From Pseudomonadales bacterium (GTDB taxonomy: Bacteria; Pseudomonadota; Gammaproteobacteria; Pseudomonadales; Halieaceae): a stretch of DNA of 64,000 bases. A model generated the notes under the pieces. That model saw only the letters and a program-made list of their open reading frames with translations, ran no database searches and was not told the origin of the DNA. Position numbers and translations under genes: made by a program. The stretch spans positions 1-64,000 of the forward strand of contig JACKNU010000002.1 in the NCBI GenBank assembly GCA_024234675.1. Reading direction: 5' to 3'. Shown here piece after piece: positions 1 through 8,632 of the stretch. Numbering within the stretch: the stretch's first letter is position 1; each line of letters begins with the position of its first letter.

Positions 1-25
1 GCACGCCACGAGCTTTTATGGTTAT

Positions 26-70
26 TGCGTATTCCGGCGAACGTGACCGCCCATTCCGGGCATCGTGACC
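26..70 (+). repeat. Left terminal inverted repeat of the IS21 element
   Basis: This end pairs with 2602-2648 read on the other strand. Shared blocks are TGCGTATTCCGG, AACGTGACC, CCCATTCCG and ATCGTGACC, in the same order with small length differences. Confidence 0.88.
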
Positions 71-105
71 GACTTGCACACCAATGCTCGCTGGCGGCAG
101 CAGTT

Positions 106-861
106 TTACACTGACCGGTCACGTTCAGTCAATTTGTCCCTCGTTTTGCGCATGGACTCGCCGGTAAGATTTAGGCGGTGAGCGCCGTGCAGTAACCGGT
201 CCAGGATCGCGTCAGCGATCGTCGCCTCTCCAATGTACTCGTGCCAGTATTCCGTTGGCAGTTGGCTGGCGATCAGCGTGGAACGGCGTCCGTGCCGATC
301 CTCGATGACTTCCATAAGATCATTGCGCTGGGCGGCGCTGACTTTCTGGATACCCCAGTCGTCCAGGATCAGCAGGTCGGTTTTCAACAGCTGGTTCATC
401 AGCCGCGCATAGGAGCCATCACCGTGCGCGATACGCAGCATCTCGAACAGGCGCGGCAGCCGCAGATAGCGGACACTGTAGCCGCGGCGGCAGGCTTCGT
501 TGCCGAAGGCGCAGGCAAGCCAGGTTTTACCGCAACCGGTGGGGCCGGTGATGCACAGGTTCAACGATTGATGTATCCAGTCCAGCGAGAGCAGTGATGC
601 CATGCGGCTCTTCTCCAATCCTCTGGGGTGGCGGTAGTCGATATCCTCAGCACAGGCCGTAACCCGTAGCTTTGCAACTCTCAGCAGGCGCTCCAGGCGG
701 CGGTTTTCGCGGTACAGCACTTCCCGGTCAATCAGCATTGCCAATCGCTCCTCGAAGCCCAGATCACTCATCGCAGGTTTCTCCAGTTGTTCTTCCAGGG
801 CCTGTAGTAGGCCGGTCAGTTTCAGGGCACTCAGGTGTTCGCGGGTTTGTTGTATTAACAT
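106..861 (-). CDS. istB: IS21 transposition helper ATPase IstB
   Basis: IstB is the AAA+ helper of IS21 transposition. It loads on target DNA and recruits and stimulates the IstA transposase. The 251-residue protein has Walker A GPTGCGKT at about 106-113 and Walker B LLILDDWG near 163-170, with the DnaC-like fold typical of the family. The frame stays open upstream to 1038, but that extension overlaps istA and lacks family character, so the ATG at 861 (start MLIQQTREHL) is preferred. It lies 16 bases after the istA stop and is probably co-transcribed with it. No damage is visible. Confidence 0.94.
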   Translation of the reverse strand: MLIQQTREHLSALKLTGLLQALEEQLEKPAMSDLGFEERLAMLIDREVLYRENRRLERLLRVAKLRVTACAEDIDYRHPRGLEKSRMASLLSLDWIHQSLNLCITGPTGCGKTWLACAFGNEACRRGYSVRYLRLPRLFEMLRIAHGDGSYARLMNQLLKTDLLILDDWGIQKVSAAQRNDLMEVIEDRHGRRSTLIASQLPTEYWHEYIGEATIADAILDRLLHGAHRLNLTGESMRKTRDKLTERDRSV

Positions 862-877
862 GTTTGTCTCCAGGCAT

Positions 878-2416
878 TCAGTGGTAGTAATCGGCGCCGC
901 GCACATTGCCGTGCAATGGCAGGTCGTCTTGCAGGTGGCTGTCGCCTTCCAGAACCTGTTGGTCCAATCCCTGTTTGAGGATGGAGGCGATGCTCTGGTA
1001 GTTGATCGAGCGGATGGCCAGCGCCCGCTCACAGGCACCCTCCAATCGCGCCTTGCTGTAACGGCGACTCAGGTTTAACAGTCCCAGGCAGGCACGGTAG
1101 CCGTGCTCTGGATGCGGCCGGTTCTCCAGTTGCTGTTGCACCACCTGCCGGGTGCAGGGGCCGATGTCCTGGGCCCAGTTGAGGAAGCGCCCCGGCGACC
1201 ACTCTCGGTGTGCCCGGTGTGAGCTGGGCATGTGATCCACCAGCGTGCTGAACCGGCCTGGTCCTCGGCGACTGTGGATGGCGACGCGATTACCCTTGTG
1301 CAGTACCTCAACGGTCTCGGCGGTGAGGCGCACATCCAGGGTTTGTCCGATCAGGGCATGAGGCACGCTGTAGAAGCGTTTCTCAACGCTAACGTGGTAA
1401 TCGATGCCGGGCTTGGCTTTGCGCCACTCGGCGTACTCGTAGGGTGCCGCCGGCAGCGGCTTAAGTACCGGCGCATCCAGGCGCTCGTAAAGATCCCGCC
1501 GACTCACATCCTGGCCCTGGAAGTGGCGGTTGTTCAGGTCTGGCAGCAACTTAGCGATGGCCCGATTGAGTTCCGCCAAGGAGAAGAACGTGTGGTGGCG
1601 CAAGCGGGCCAATATCCAGCGTTCCACGATCTGCACCGCCACCTCCGCCTTGGCTTTGTCTTTTGGTTTACGGGGGCGAGCAGGCAGCACAGCTGTTTGG
1701 TAGTGTGCCGCCATCTCGGCGTAGGTGGCGTTAATCTGCGGCGTGTACCGGTTGGCGTCGGTCACCCCGGCCAACAGGTTGTCCGGGATTTGCAGCTCGG
1801 TAACGCCATCGAAGAAACGGAAGGCACGCTGGTGCGAGGCAATCCAGTCTGGCAGAGACTGGGTCCAGGTGGCATCAGCGTAGGTGTAGCTGGAAGCGCC
1901 AAGCACCGCCACAAACACCTGGGCCTTACGGATTTCACCGGTCTGGCGGCAGACGATGGGCACGGTGGGGCCGCAGTAATCGATGAACGTCTTCTCGCCG
2001 GCGCGGTGCACCTGGCGCATGCTGCGCCGCTGTTGCTTACGCCACTGCCGATAGCGGTGGCAATACTGACTGTAGCGGTACGCGGCGTCCTCGTGGACGG
2101 CCACATACTCTGCCCACAACAGTTGCAGCGTCACACCCTTGCGCTTGAGTTCCTGGTGGGTCTCGAAGTAGTCGGGCTCGACGAAGCGGGAAGGCTTCTG
2201 CACCGCCGGGAACAGCAGTCGTTCTATTTGGCCCTCATCGGCGCCGTCCGGCGGTGGCCAACCAATTCCCCGAGCGTCGGCCAGGTGGAGGTACTTGCAG
2301 ACCACCCCTTTGGAGACGCCGCAGGCCCGGGCGATCTTCTCGTTGCTGAGCTTGGCCTCGTGCTTGAGGCGCAATATATCCATGATTTTACGCATTGGAA
2401 TCCTCGTTGCCGGCAT
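878..2416 (-). CDS. istA: IS21 transposase IstA
   Basis: IstA is the DDE transposase that binds the repeated end sites and catalyses cleavage and strand transfer. The 512-residue protein opens with a helix-turn-helix (about 17-45), followed by an RNase-H-like core. The likely catalytic triad is D146 (in FIDYCGP), D212 (in IPDNLL) and E258 (in KAKAEVAV). The C-terminal part carries the basic beta-rich region usual for IstA. Length is normal for the family. A second in-frame ATG at residue 8 is a possible alternative start. It is followed by istB on the same strand. Confidence 0.94.
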   Translation of the reverse strand: MPATRIPMRKIMDILRLKHEAKLSNEKIARACGVSKGVVCKYLHLADARGIGWPPPDGADEGQIERLLFPAVQKPSRFVEPDYFETHQELKRKGVTLQLLWAEYVAVHEDAAYRYSQYCHRYRQWRKQQRRSMRQVHRAGEKTFIDYCGPTVPIVCRQTGEIRKAQVFVAVLGASSYTYADATWTQSLPDWIASHQRAFRFFDGVTELQIPDNLLAGVTDANRYTPQINATYAEMAAHYQTAVLPARPRKPKDKAKAEVAVQIVERWILARLRHHTFFSLAELNRAIAKLLPDLNNRHFQGQDVSRRDLYERLDAPVLKPLPAAPYEYAEWRKAKPGIDYHVSVEKRFYSVPHALIGQTLDVRLTAETVEVLHKGNRVAIHSRRGPGRFSTLVDHMPSSHRAHREWSPGRFLNWAQDIGPCTRQVVQQQLENRPHPEHGYRACLGLLNLSRRYSKARLEGACERALAIRSINYQSIASILKQGLDQQVLEGDSHLQDDLPLHGNVRGADYYH

Positions 2417-2601
2417 CCGTCCCTCTCCTTAGGCAAAAGGGCGCGGTTATGCCGTGATTTTGTTAAGAATTCCAGCGAGTTAGGTGAGGTTCCGGCGGAA
2501 CGTGATCGCCGTTTCCGGCAACGTGACCGGCGATTCCGGGGAAAGCCCCAAAATCGGTCACGTTGAAACAGAATGAGCGGTCACGATCGCCCGGAACAGG
2601 C

Positions 2602-2648
2602 GGTCACGATAGAACGGAATGGGTGGTCACGTTGATCCGGAATACGCA
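2602..2648 (-). repeat. Right terminal inverted repeat of the IS21 element
   Basis: Read on the minus strand this end starts TGCGTATTCCGGATC and repeats the block order of the left end. More copies of the GGTCACG motif continue inward to about 2490, between the end and the istA start. Confidence 0.87.
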
Positions 2649-2843
2649 CCAACTAGGCATAGGCGATTCCTGATAGGGATGGGATTAGTATACCCCTACT
2701 GGATGGATAGCGACGATTTGGAAGTCTGACCGAAGACGACTTCTTCAATCTCCCTCAAAAATGACGTCTTCGCGACATTCTGGTCGGTAGCATACCCTGC
2801 ATAAGGGGGCGCCGTTTTTGATTAGTGTCGGCTCAGTTCAGGA
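2649..2843. other. Intergenic stretch, nothing recognised
   Basis: With the non-coding right end of the IS this makes about 430 bases without a gene. I see no convincing reading frame, tRNA fragment or strong hairpin. A short TGGTCGGT at 2781 resembles the tRNA-Pro 3' end, but eight bases is too short to call an attachment site. Confidence 0.5.
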
Positions 2844-3293
2844 TCACTGGCCGCCGTTGCGGGTGCCTGAGTACTGAATCATGTTTGGCGGCTCTGATTG
2901 ACCGATCACAGCCGCTTGTTCGAAGCTACTTTCAAATGCTCGCTTCGCCCGCATCTTGTGATTGACGCACTCGACCATGTGGCGATCTGACTGGTACACC
3001 TCACATCCCTCTGGCGCCTCGTACTGATCGTAGAAGGCTTGCCGCCGCTGGCGATTAAGTGCAGCACTTTCGCGTGCCTCCTGGGCAGCTGAATCATTGG
3101 CTTGCTTCTGCTGCAATACCTTGCTGGATTTTGCGTCCTGCCTGGCATTATTTTTGGCTAAAATGGCATCAGTGATGTTAGCCAACTGATCGGTGACGAC
3201 TTGCCTCGCAACTCCAAAAAGGAAAAGCCCGACCGTTACCGTGAGTACGCCTGCCAGGCATAAGCGAAACATGAATTTGAAGACTGACTCCAT
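2844..3293 (-). CDS. Small membrane-anchored protein of unknown function
   Basis: I do not recognise this 149-residue protein. Residues about 8-30 form one hydrophobic membrane segment. A polar Lys/Gln/Ala-rich stretch (about 45-88) that is probably helical or coiled-coil follows. The C-terminal part contains two cysteines, in GCEVYQ and VECVNHK, which could form a disulfide if the domain is periplasmic. An AAGGA ribosome site stands seven bases before the ATG, which supports a real gene. It is the leftmost gene of the integrated element and is transcribed away from the nuclease gene. Function cannot be assigned. Confidence 0.6.
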   Translation of the reverse strand: MESVFKFMFRLCLAGVLTVTVGLFLFGVARQVVTDQLANITDAILAKNNARQDAKSSKVLQQKQANDSAAQEARESAALNRQRRQAFYDQYEAPEGCEVYQSDRHMVECVNHKMRAKRAFESSFEQAAVIGQSEPPNMIQYSGTRNGGQ

Positions 3294-3592
3294 GGCGTCC
3301 TTGTTCGCTGGTTGAATCTGCGAGCATTATCGCCGAGAAAGACCGGTTTCAGCTAGCCGCCATTTCAGGATCAATGCCCCATGGCCCTGAGCTTAACGCT
3401 ACAGGCATATCAAAGAGCTTGGAGCGGTGTTGAACTGCAAAGTAGTGGAATAGCTCACTTCACATTGGTCGGCAAGCCGGCAGATTCGAAAAATCTCCGG
3501 CTTTTCTCTAACCTGGTATTGGTACACGCCATGTCGATCCATACAATTGCTGCTATACCAAGGCATCATGAAAGATCAGAAGGGGCAGGGGC

Positions 3593-4408
3593 TTGGCAAG
3601 GCGCAAGGAAAGCATTATTGATCTGCTAATGATCCTCCCTTGGTGGTGCAGCGTCATTGCCTCGCTGTTGGCCTATTTCGGGTTGCGAATGGTGATGCCT
3701 GCACTCTTGCCGGACAGCCCTGCTTTCGTCGGGTTGTCCACGGCCCTGCCTCACCTCGCGTCGTTGGCTGCCGTCATACTTCTGATTCCCGCCCCTTTTG
3801 CCGCGTTCAATTCGTATCGCAAGCGGAAACTGCTCGACGCCCAAAGCGGCCTGGACAGCATTCGCTTACTTTCATGGAAAAAGTTTGAAGAACTGGTAGC
3901 TGAAGCGTACCGCCGTCAAGGCTTTAAAGTGCGTGAGAATCATCGAGGCGGCGCGGACGACGGGATAGACATCAAGCTAGAGAAAGATGGCCAGATACAC
4001 ATTGTTCAATGCAAGCAGTGGAAGTCCCAAAAAATTGGGGTCAGCGTTATACGCGAAATGTACGGTGTCATGGTATCTGAGGGCGCAGCTTCCGTGTCGG
4101 TCATCACGTCCGGCAGATTCACGAGAGAAGCAGTAGGCTTTGCCGCAGGCAAACCGATAGACCTCGTAGATGGTACTAGGCTCGCTTTGATTATCAGAGA
4201 CGTTAAATCAAATCTCCGCAAACCTACTGCCTCCGGGATCCCTATCGAGGCTCCTGGGGTAGTTCAGCCAATTTCAATGAAATCTGAAGTCTGTCCCCGT
4301 TGCGGCAACGAGTTGGTAAAAAGAACGGCTCGACGTGGTGACAATGCTGGAAAGCAATTTCTGGGTTGCTCATCGTTCCCCAAATGCCGATATATCCAAG
4401 CGGGCTGA
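3593..4408 (+). CDS. Membrane-anchored Mrr-type restriction endonuclease with C-terminal zinc ribbon
   Basis: This 271-residue protein combines three parts: two membrane segments (about 14-36 and 53-74), an Mrr-like PD-(D/E)XK nuclease domain (about 92-205), and a topoisomerase-type C4 zinc ribbon (C234, C237, C259, C265). Nuclease hallmarks are the FEELVAEAY helix, D126 in GADDGIDI and the QCKQWK motif at 139-144. Mrr nucleases cleave modified or foreign DNA, and the membrane anchor suggests surveillance at the cell envelope. The start is TTG at 3593; an ATG at 3568 is in another frame and stops quickly. It is the only plus-strand gene of the element. Defence is inferred from the domain, not shown. 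Confidence 0.85.
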   Translation: MARRKESIIDLLMILPWWCSVIASLLAYFGLRMVMPALLPDSPAFVGLSTALPHLASLAAVILLIPAPFAAFNSYRKRKLLDAQSGLDSIRLLSWKKFEELVAEAYRRQGFKVRENHRGGADDGIDIKLEKDGQIHIVQCKQWKSQKIGVSVIREMYGVMVSEGAASVSVITSGRFTREAVGFAAGKPIDLVDGTRLALIIRDVKSNLRKPTASGIPIEAPGVVQPISMKSEVCPRCGNELVKRTARRGDNAGKQFLGCSSFPKCRYIQAG

Positions 4409-4518
4409 TTGGCCGTCCCGGGCGTCTACGTCCGACAGCGTCTGTGATCACGTGCACGGCGGGCTGGAGCGATTTCGGGTAGAGGGCCAGCGTCCAAAGG
4501 GGCCCGCACACGCGCTTT

Positions 4519-5166
4519 CTAGAGCCCGCGCGCGTACGTTGAAGCAGATCCTGCCGAGCTAAACTCCTTTTTTGCTTTTGCTTTTGCATCCAGGTCGCCG
4601 AGCCACTTTTTGACCAGGGCATCGTGTTCCGCGGTAAGCATATCAAACGTCCTCCAGTGCATATAATGTGGTTTATCGCCATTGCCTTTAGCAAAGCCTC
4701 TTTCCCATTCGAGCCTGCCCCGGATCCGTTCTATACGGCGTATCGTGCGAGCTGACGGCGGTTCTCTCTGACTCAGGTATGCAAGTTGACGACAGCGGCG
4801 ACAGGCGAAGATTTCGCCGGCGTATAGGATAGCCACACGTCGCATGCAACCTTCTGTGGGGCACAGAAACCACCGACGCTCACCGCCCAAATGGCTGTCT
4901 GTAGACGTCAGGTATACCGGGTACGTGTGCCGGGATTCAGGTCTTTCACCCAGCCAAGCATTGTGCGTCAGGATTACTCGGTCGTTAGACGCTTGCACAT
5001 ATATCGAGGCTGCGACCTGGTCCAGGTGGAACCAGCTCCAAACGAAAGCATTGCGTGTGTTCAGCAGGCCCTGCCGCTTCCATTGACGAATATCGATGGA
5101 CCGATGGCGGTCGACAGTTTCCCGCACACGCCTCAGCCGGACTTTACCGCTACCAATGCCACCCAT
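4519..5166 (-). CDS. Element-associated zinc-knuckle protein (MGG-GSGK N-terminus)
   Basis: This 215-residue protein starts MGGIGSGK, an opening I associate with a family of hypothetical proteins carried by integrated elements in Proteobacteria. A Cys cluster (C102, C107, C122, C125) fits a small zinc-binding module. An Arg-rich helix (about 135-150) follows, and the C-terminus is Lys/Ala-rich. The Arg/Lys content suggests nucleic-acid binding, but no function is established. A GAGGGCC ribosome site sits just before the ATG. It is transcribed with the replication genes and ends about 110 bases from the convergent nuclease gene. Confidence 0.68.
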   Translation of the reverse strand: MGGIGSGKVRLRRVRETVDRHRSIDIRQWKRQGLLNTRNAFVWSWFHLDQVAASIYVQASNDRVILTHNAWLGERPESRHTYPVYLTSTDSHLGGERRWFLCPTEGCMRRVAILYAGEIFACRRCRQLAYLSQREPPSARTIRRIERIRGRLEWERGFAKGNGDKPHYMHWRTFDMLTAEHDALVKKWLGDLDAKAKAKKEFSSAGSASTYARGL

Positions 5167-5299
5167 AGGCCCTCAGATTATTCTCCGAAATCAATTGAGA
5201 AATTAGCCATCCCTTCCTACGCCAGCGAAAGTGATCACGCGTCACACCGCCAGAACGTCTCTACAGACATTATCACAGCAGAGTGTATATTCAGCCATT

Positions 5300-5680
5300 T
5301 CAATCGTCATCGGACAACCAACTCGGATATTGCTCGAGCAATTGAAGGAGCGCGAAGGGGTTGTAGCGCGCCTGGGGGACTTTGATCTCAAAGGTGGCGA
5401 GACCACGAATACCGATTGAGATGATGACCGGGTCGGTATCCGGGTCCATCACTTCGATGACGTAACGAAAATCTGGATTCTCTAGCAATTCTGCTATAAC
5501 CCTGGCTCGACGACCTTCAAGGACTAATTTTTCAACGATCGCGGCCTTGCTTTGACGAATTGCCGGAAGCCAGCAGTCAATGGCCGACTTTAGGCCCTTT
5601 GCCGAAATTCCTCCCGCGCGCGAGAGTGTGAGCTGTACGCCATCTTCTTCAGCCACTTCAATGATATCACCTGGGGTCAT
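5300..5680 (-). CDS. Hypothetical protein coupled to the element's primase
   Basis: This 126-residue protein overlaps the end of the upstream replication gene by ATGA, which indicates translational coupling. Residues about 12-55 form a small alpha/beta domain that resembles the TubC-like N-terminal docking module seen beside phage-type primases. The remainder is acidic and ends WLSDDD. There are no catalytic motifs. Because it is coupled to the primase, a role as an accessory or regulatory partner in element replication is a reasonable guess, but only a guess. Confidence 0.62.
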   Translation of the reverse strand: MTPGDIIEVAEEDGVQLTLSRAGGISAKGLKSAIDCWLPAIRQSKAAIVEKLVLEGRRARVIAELLENPDFRYVIEVMDPDTDPVIISIGIRGLATFEIKVPQARYNPFALLQLLEQYPSWLSDDD

Positions 5681-8262
5681 ATTTCAACCTCCACGATCGT
5701 TTCCTCAACTGCTCTGACAGTTTGCTCAATGGGTGGGGCAAAAGGCGGTGAAAGCGGTAAAGGCGGTGATTTGACAGCCAACACCTGCCACGCAACGCGA
5801 CCGTCGGCCATCGACTGCTGAAACTCATACCCCCCTACAATTCGGTTTGCATTCTTTTTCAGTAACCAGCCCAGCTTCGAGCGATTAATTTCCCCTCGAT
5901 CTTCTACCGGGAATTCCCGCATCGCATCAAGCAGATCCGGGTGATGATTTTCCGCAGTATCCACAGCCTTACGTACGGTCGTCGGGGTTGAACCAAATAC
6001 GGCATACCACTCGGTCATCAAGCCGCTCAAAGCATCGCCATCAGGATCATGGCGCACCTGTTCCAGTAACGACGTCGCCGGATCAGGCAGCCCGAGCCAC
6101 ATCAACGGATACCGGCAATAATCCGACCATGCTCCACTAAAAGTAACAATGTTATCCGCCTCAGCGCGCGGCATTCCAGACTTGCGCCACGCCTGGATGA
6201 TGGTGAGCACCGCTGCTACATATTTACCCCGGTGTAGGCGCACCTTATCAACCGGAGCGCCCTTATAAGCCATCGTCGCTGGAGTCGCACAGCGAGGGTC
6301 GATGTGGATTGTCAGCACGCGCCTCAGCAGATCGCGTATCGGCCCAACATTATTTCCTGACCCCAAAAACAAAGTGCGTGTGCTCACCGTCGCCGTTTTA
6401 CTCACGCCCAGAATGCGGTCGGTGATCTGCTCTGCCGTCAGCATCCGTTTTATTGTGCCGTGCGGTAGCCAGTCGGTGTCCATGTCATCAAATTCAATTA
6501 CCGCTGGACTGGTCAATAGCAGGGCTAAAATCACCTTAGTGGCTTCTTCCGAGGTCGTTGGATAGCTAACTTTGGCATTGCCGGCGGGCCCGGCAAAGGC
6601 GCCAACCAGCTCACACAGGTACGTTTTACCGCTGCCGAACACTGGTGCGCGAACGTGAAAACCCGGGGCATGAGGCAGGGATGGGCGCACCACGGCGGTG
6701 AAGATCGCCGAAAGCGCAGCGGCCTTGTCCGCGACGGCGACGAAGTGAAATTCGGTGAGCAAGTCTTCGAGCAAGAGCAGTGCCGCCCTTGCTTGGTCAA
6801 GCGTAGGGTTAGGAATAACGAATTCCCTTGCATCGAACACTCCAAAACGTTGCGTCGTTTTGTCATAACCGGCCATCGTGATGAGCTCGCCATCCGACTC
6901 GCGAAAATAGGGTTGTCGAGCCAGACCTAATAGAGGCGGCAGGTATCGAAAGCCCTGCGCATCATAAAGAATAGTGGTGTGCCGCGCCGGTGGGTCGCAG
7001 CGCACCCAGTCTTTAGAGCGCCCGTCGTACTTTTCCCAGGACGCTGCAACAGACAGCTCGCGCGTCAGCGCCGGGGCGCTGGTCGGCACTATTGATGGAT
7101 CACCGCTGGTCGGGTCAGTCGCCACCGAGACTATCAAGCCGCCCGCCTGATAATGGCGCCCACGGTTAGCCAGTTCTTTCTCCGCCACATCCACCACTCG
7201 GTGGAGGTCACCGGCCACCACGCGAATTATTGGCTTGTGCATTGCCTCAGTGATGTGTACGGCAAGGAATTCGAGCAAGGCCCGTATATGGTAGTTGTCG
7301 CGGTGCGAGTGCTGGCAGCAGAAGCCTCCCAAGGGATAAAACTCATCCGGCTCAAAATAAGCTGCTCCCGTATCCAGCGCATCGGTGTGCTCCTGCAGCC
7401 ATGGGCACGTAATATCATGTTTGCCTGAGCCGAGGGGCGTCTTGTAGAGTCCGCGCGTCTTAAGCGCCGCGACTACGGGGTTGTGAGGAGCCTTGGGGGT
7501 AAGCACTTCATCAGCGCTATCGCCGAGAGTGTGCACGACACCACCAGCAGGTGCAGGGCGCCTGAAAGGTTTTTTGGGCCCGTCTGTGGCGGTGAGCTCC
7601 AGTTGTAGGCGATCCACGATTTCCTGTGGGGTATAGCGGGCTTCGGGCCGCCATTCGATCAGGCGACACTGGAAAGGTGTTCCATCTTCGCTGGCATACT
7701 TCGGTTTGCCATTGATCGCCACCGGTAGGCGCGCCCAGCGGCTCAGTGGCCCGGTTGCACCCACATCGCACAGGCCCGACTCGATGACCGCGTTGAGTAA
7801 CCTCTCCGCCATCGGACCATCCGTCAGCGGCTCAGCGAGAATGATTCCCCCCTGATAATTGCCTGGGCTAGTCTCGATCAACCAGGACAACTCAAAGCCA
7901 GCCAAACGCTCCAGCGGTACCTTAGTTCCCAGATCATCGAGCATCAAAAAGTGGCAGGCAGCAAATTGGTTTTTTCGCGCCTTTAACGAACCGTCACTGG
8001 CAGGATAAAAGCTGGCACAGCTGAGAAAGTTATTGTTTGCAGCCGGCATATTGGACACTATTTGATCAGCGCGAAAGGCTTGCCAACTTCCCCGGCCTGG
8101 GTCTCCGCCCTTAGAGCACACCGCAGCAAACGCACCCTCGGGCAGTAACGGGAACGTCGCCGCTACGAAATCGGCATTGGTTATCTGAAAATTACCGCCT
8201 TCGCCGGCTTTACCGGCTTCAGGCGGCTTGGTCGGGGAATCTGTCATTCTGCCTAAAGTCAT
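5677..8262 (-). CDS. Element replication protein: primase-like domain plus ATPase/helicase-like domain
   Basis: This 861-residue protein has the layout of phage/island primase-helicases. An N-terminal RepB/AEP-like primase module (about 30-220) shows a metal-binding-type LMLDD at 107-110, the ETSPGNYQGG strand near 130-139 and the RWARLP..NGKPKY motif at 175-189. A Cys/His-rich segment (C286, H292, C315, C316, H318, H320) suggests a zinc site. The C-terminal ATPase has a P-loop-like VFGSGKT at 541-547 and a Walker B VIEFDD near 588-593. Together these suggest autonomous replication of the excised element. The start shares one base with the alpA stop. Exact family membership needs a profile search. 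Confidence 0.78.
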   Translation of the reverse strand: MTLGRMTDSPTKPPEAGKAGEGGNFQITNADFVAATFPLLPEGAFAAVCSKGGDPGRGSWQAFRADQIVSNMPAANNNFLSCASFYPASDGSLKARKNQFAACHFLMLDDLGTKVPLERLAGFELSWLIETSPGNYQGGIILAEPLTDGPMAERLLNAVIESGLCDVGATGPLSRWARLPVAINGKPKYASEDGTPFQCRLIEWRPEARYTPQEIVDRLQLELTATDGPKKPFRRPAPAGGVVHTLGDSADEVLTPKAPHNPVVAALKTRGLYKTPLGSGKHDITCPWLQEHTDALDTGAAYFEPDEFYPLGGFCCQHSHRDNYHIRALLEFLAVHITEAMHKPIIRVVAGDLHRVVDVAEKELANRGRHYQAGGLIVSVATDPTSGDPSIVPTSAPALTRELSVAASWEKYDGRSKDWVRCDPPARHTTILYDAQGFRYLPPLLGLARQPYFRESDGELITMAGYDKTTQRFGVFDAREFVIPNPTLDQARAALLLLEDLLTEFHFVAVADKAAALSAIFTAVVRPSLPHAPGFHVRAPVFGSGKTYLCELVGAFAGPAGNAKVSYPTTSEEATKVILALLLTSPAVIEFDDMDTDWLPHGTIKRMLTAEQITDRILGVSKTATVSTRTLFLGSGNNVGPIRDLLRRVLTIHIDPRCATPATMAYKGAPVDKVRLHRGKYVAAVLTIIQAWRKSGMPRAEADNIVTFSGAWSDYCRYPLMWLGLPDPATSLLEQVRHDPDGDALSGLMTEWYAVFGSTPTTVRKAVDTAENHHPDLLDAMREFPVEDRGEINRSKLGWLLKKNANRIVGGYEFQQSMADGRVAWQVLAVKSPPLPLSPPFAPPIEQTVRAVEETIVEVEI

Positions 8263-8480
8263 TATGACTGCTCCCCATCGCGTTCAGCGATCCGCTCAAT
8301 GACCCAATCGAGCACTTCTGTGGATACCCAGGCCGACGCCCTGGGGCCGAGCTTTACAGGTTTCGGAAACCTCCCTTCGGCTACCAGCTCGTAGATTCGG
8401 GAGGATCCAAGTCCAGCGGTCTGCTTTACTTTGGGTAAACGCCACAACTCGGCGTTGAAGGGAGGATGTTGGTGGGCCAT
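8262..8480 (-). CDS. alpA: AlpA-family transcriptional regulator
   Basis: This 72-residue protein has the AlpA/phage-regulator winged-helix pattern: a recognition helix around SSRIYELVAEGRFPKP, then KLGPRASAW and a helix at EVLDWVIER. AlpA-type proteins switch on integrase or excisionase genes of P4-like elements, and some act as excisionases. An AAGGAG ribosome site stands upstream of the ATG. The stop (TAA) shares its last base with the start of the primase gene, so the two are coupled. Two copies of a 14-base palindromic motif lie 95-150 bases upstream and may be its operator or an origin element. Confidence 0.85.
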   Translation of the reverse strand: MAHQHPPFNAELWRLPKVKQTAGLGSSRIYELVAEGRFPKPVKLGPRASAWVSTEVLDWVIERIAERDGEQS

Positions 8481-8574
8481 GCTGTAACTCCTTGGTGCGC
8501 AATGGATTTACAGCGAATTAAAATTGTTCGACATGTACCACGTAAGATTGAACCGATTGAATGGTTAGGCGCCC

Positions 8575-8632
8575 AAAGGGTTTAACCCTTCCCGGATGCC
8601 ACATAATTACTGGCCTAAAGGGTTTAACCCCT
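8575..8632. repeat. Two palindromic repeats spaced 42 bp, upstream of alpA
   Basis: The 14-base core AAAGGGTTTAACCC occurs at 8575-8588 and again at 8617-8630, exactly 42 bases apart (about four helical turns). The first copy is a perfect odd palindrome with 7-base arms, AAGGGTT-T-AACCCTT. The second overlaps the stop codon of the 265-residue gene. The spacing puts both on the same DNA face, as expected for cooperative protein binding. This suggests an operator or replication iteron. Confidence 0.7.

Larger units (their letters stand above)
26..2648. mobile_element. IS21-family insertion sequence, complete
   Basis: The element carries istA and istB on the minus strand between inverted ends. 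It begins TGCGTATTCCGG at 26 and ends with the reverse complement at 2648, giving the 5'-TG...CA-3' termini usual in IS21. Both ends repeat a motif of the form ACGTGACCnCCCATTCCG, and further copies of CGTGACC/GGTCACG lie inside the right end (about 2490-2640). Such multiple subterminal sites are bound by IstA in this family. Both genes look intact. I see no matching target duplication: the left flank ends in GGTTAT and the right flank begins CCAACT, so one flank may have been rearranged. Confidence 0.93.

Noticed and set aside
1232..2566. 444-codon plus-strand frame opposite istA
   Set aside because: Antisense to the transposase, with no recognisable domain.
2781..2788. TGGTCGGT resembling the tRNA-Pro 3' end as a left attachment site
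   Set aside because: Only eight bases match and the following tRNA bases do not; integrases of this type normally leave longer repeats.
3381..3629. 82-codon frame before the Mrr gene
   Set aside because: No ribosome site, no motif, and it runs into the nuclease start in another frame.
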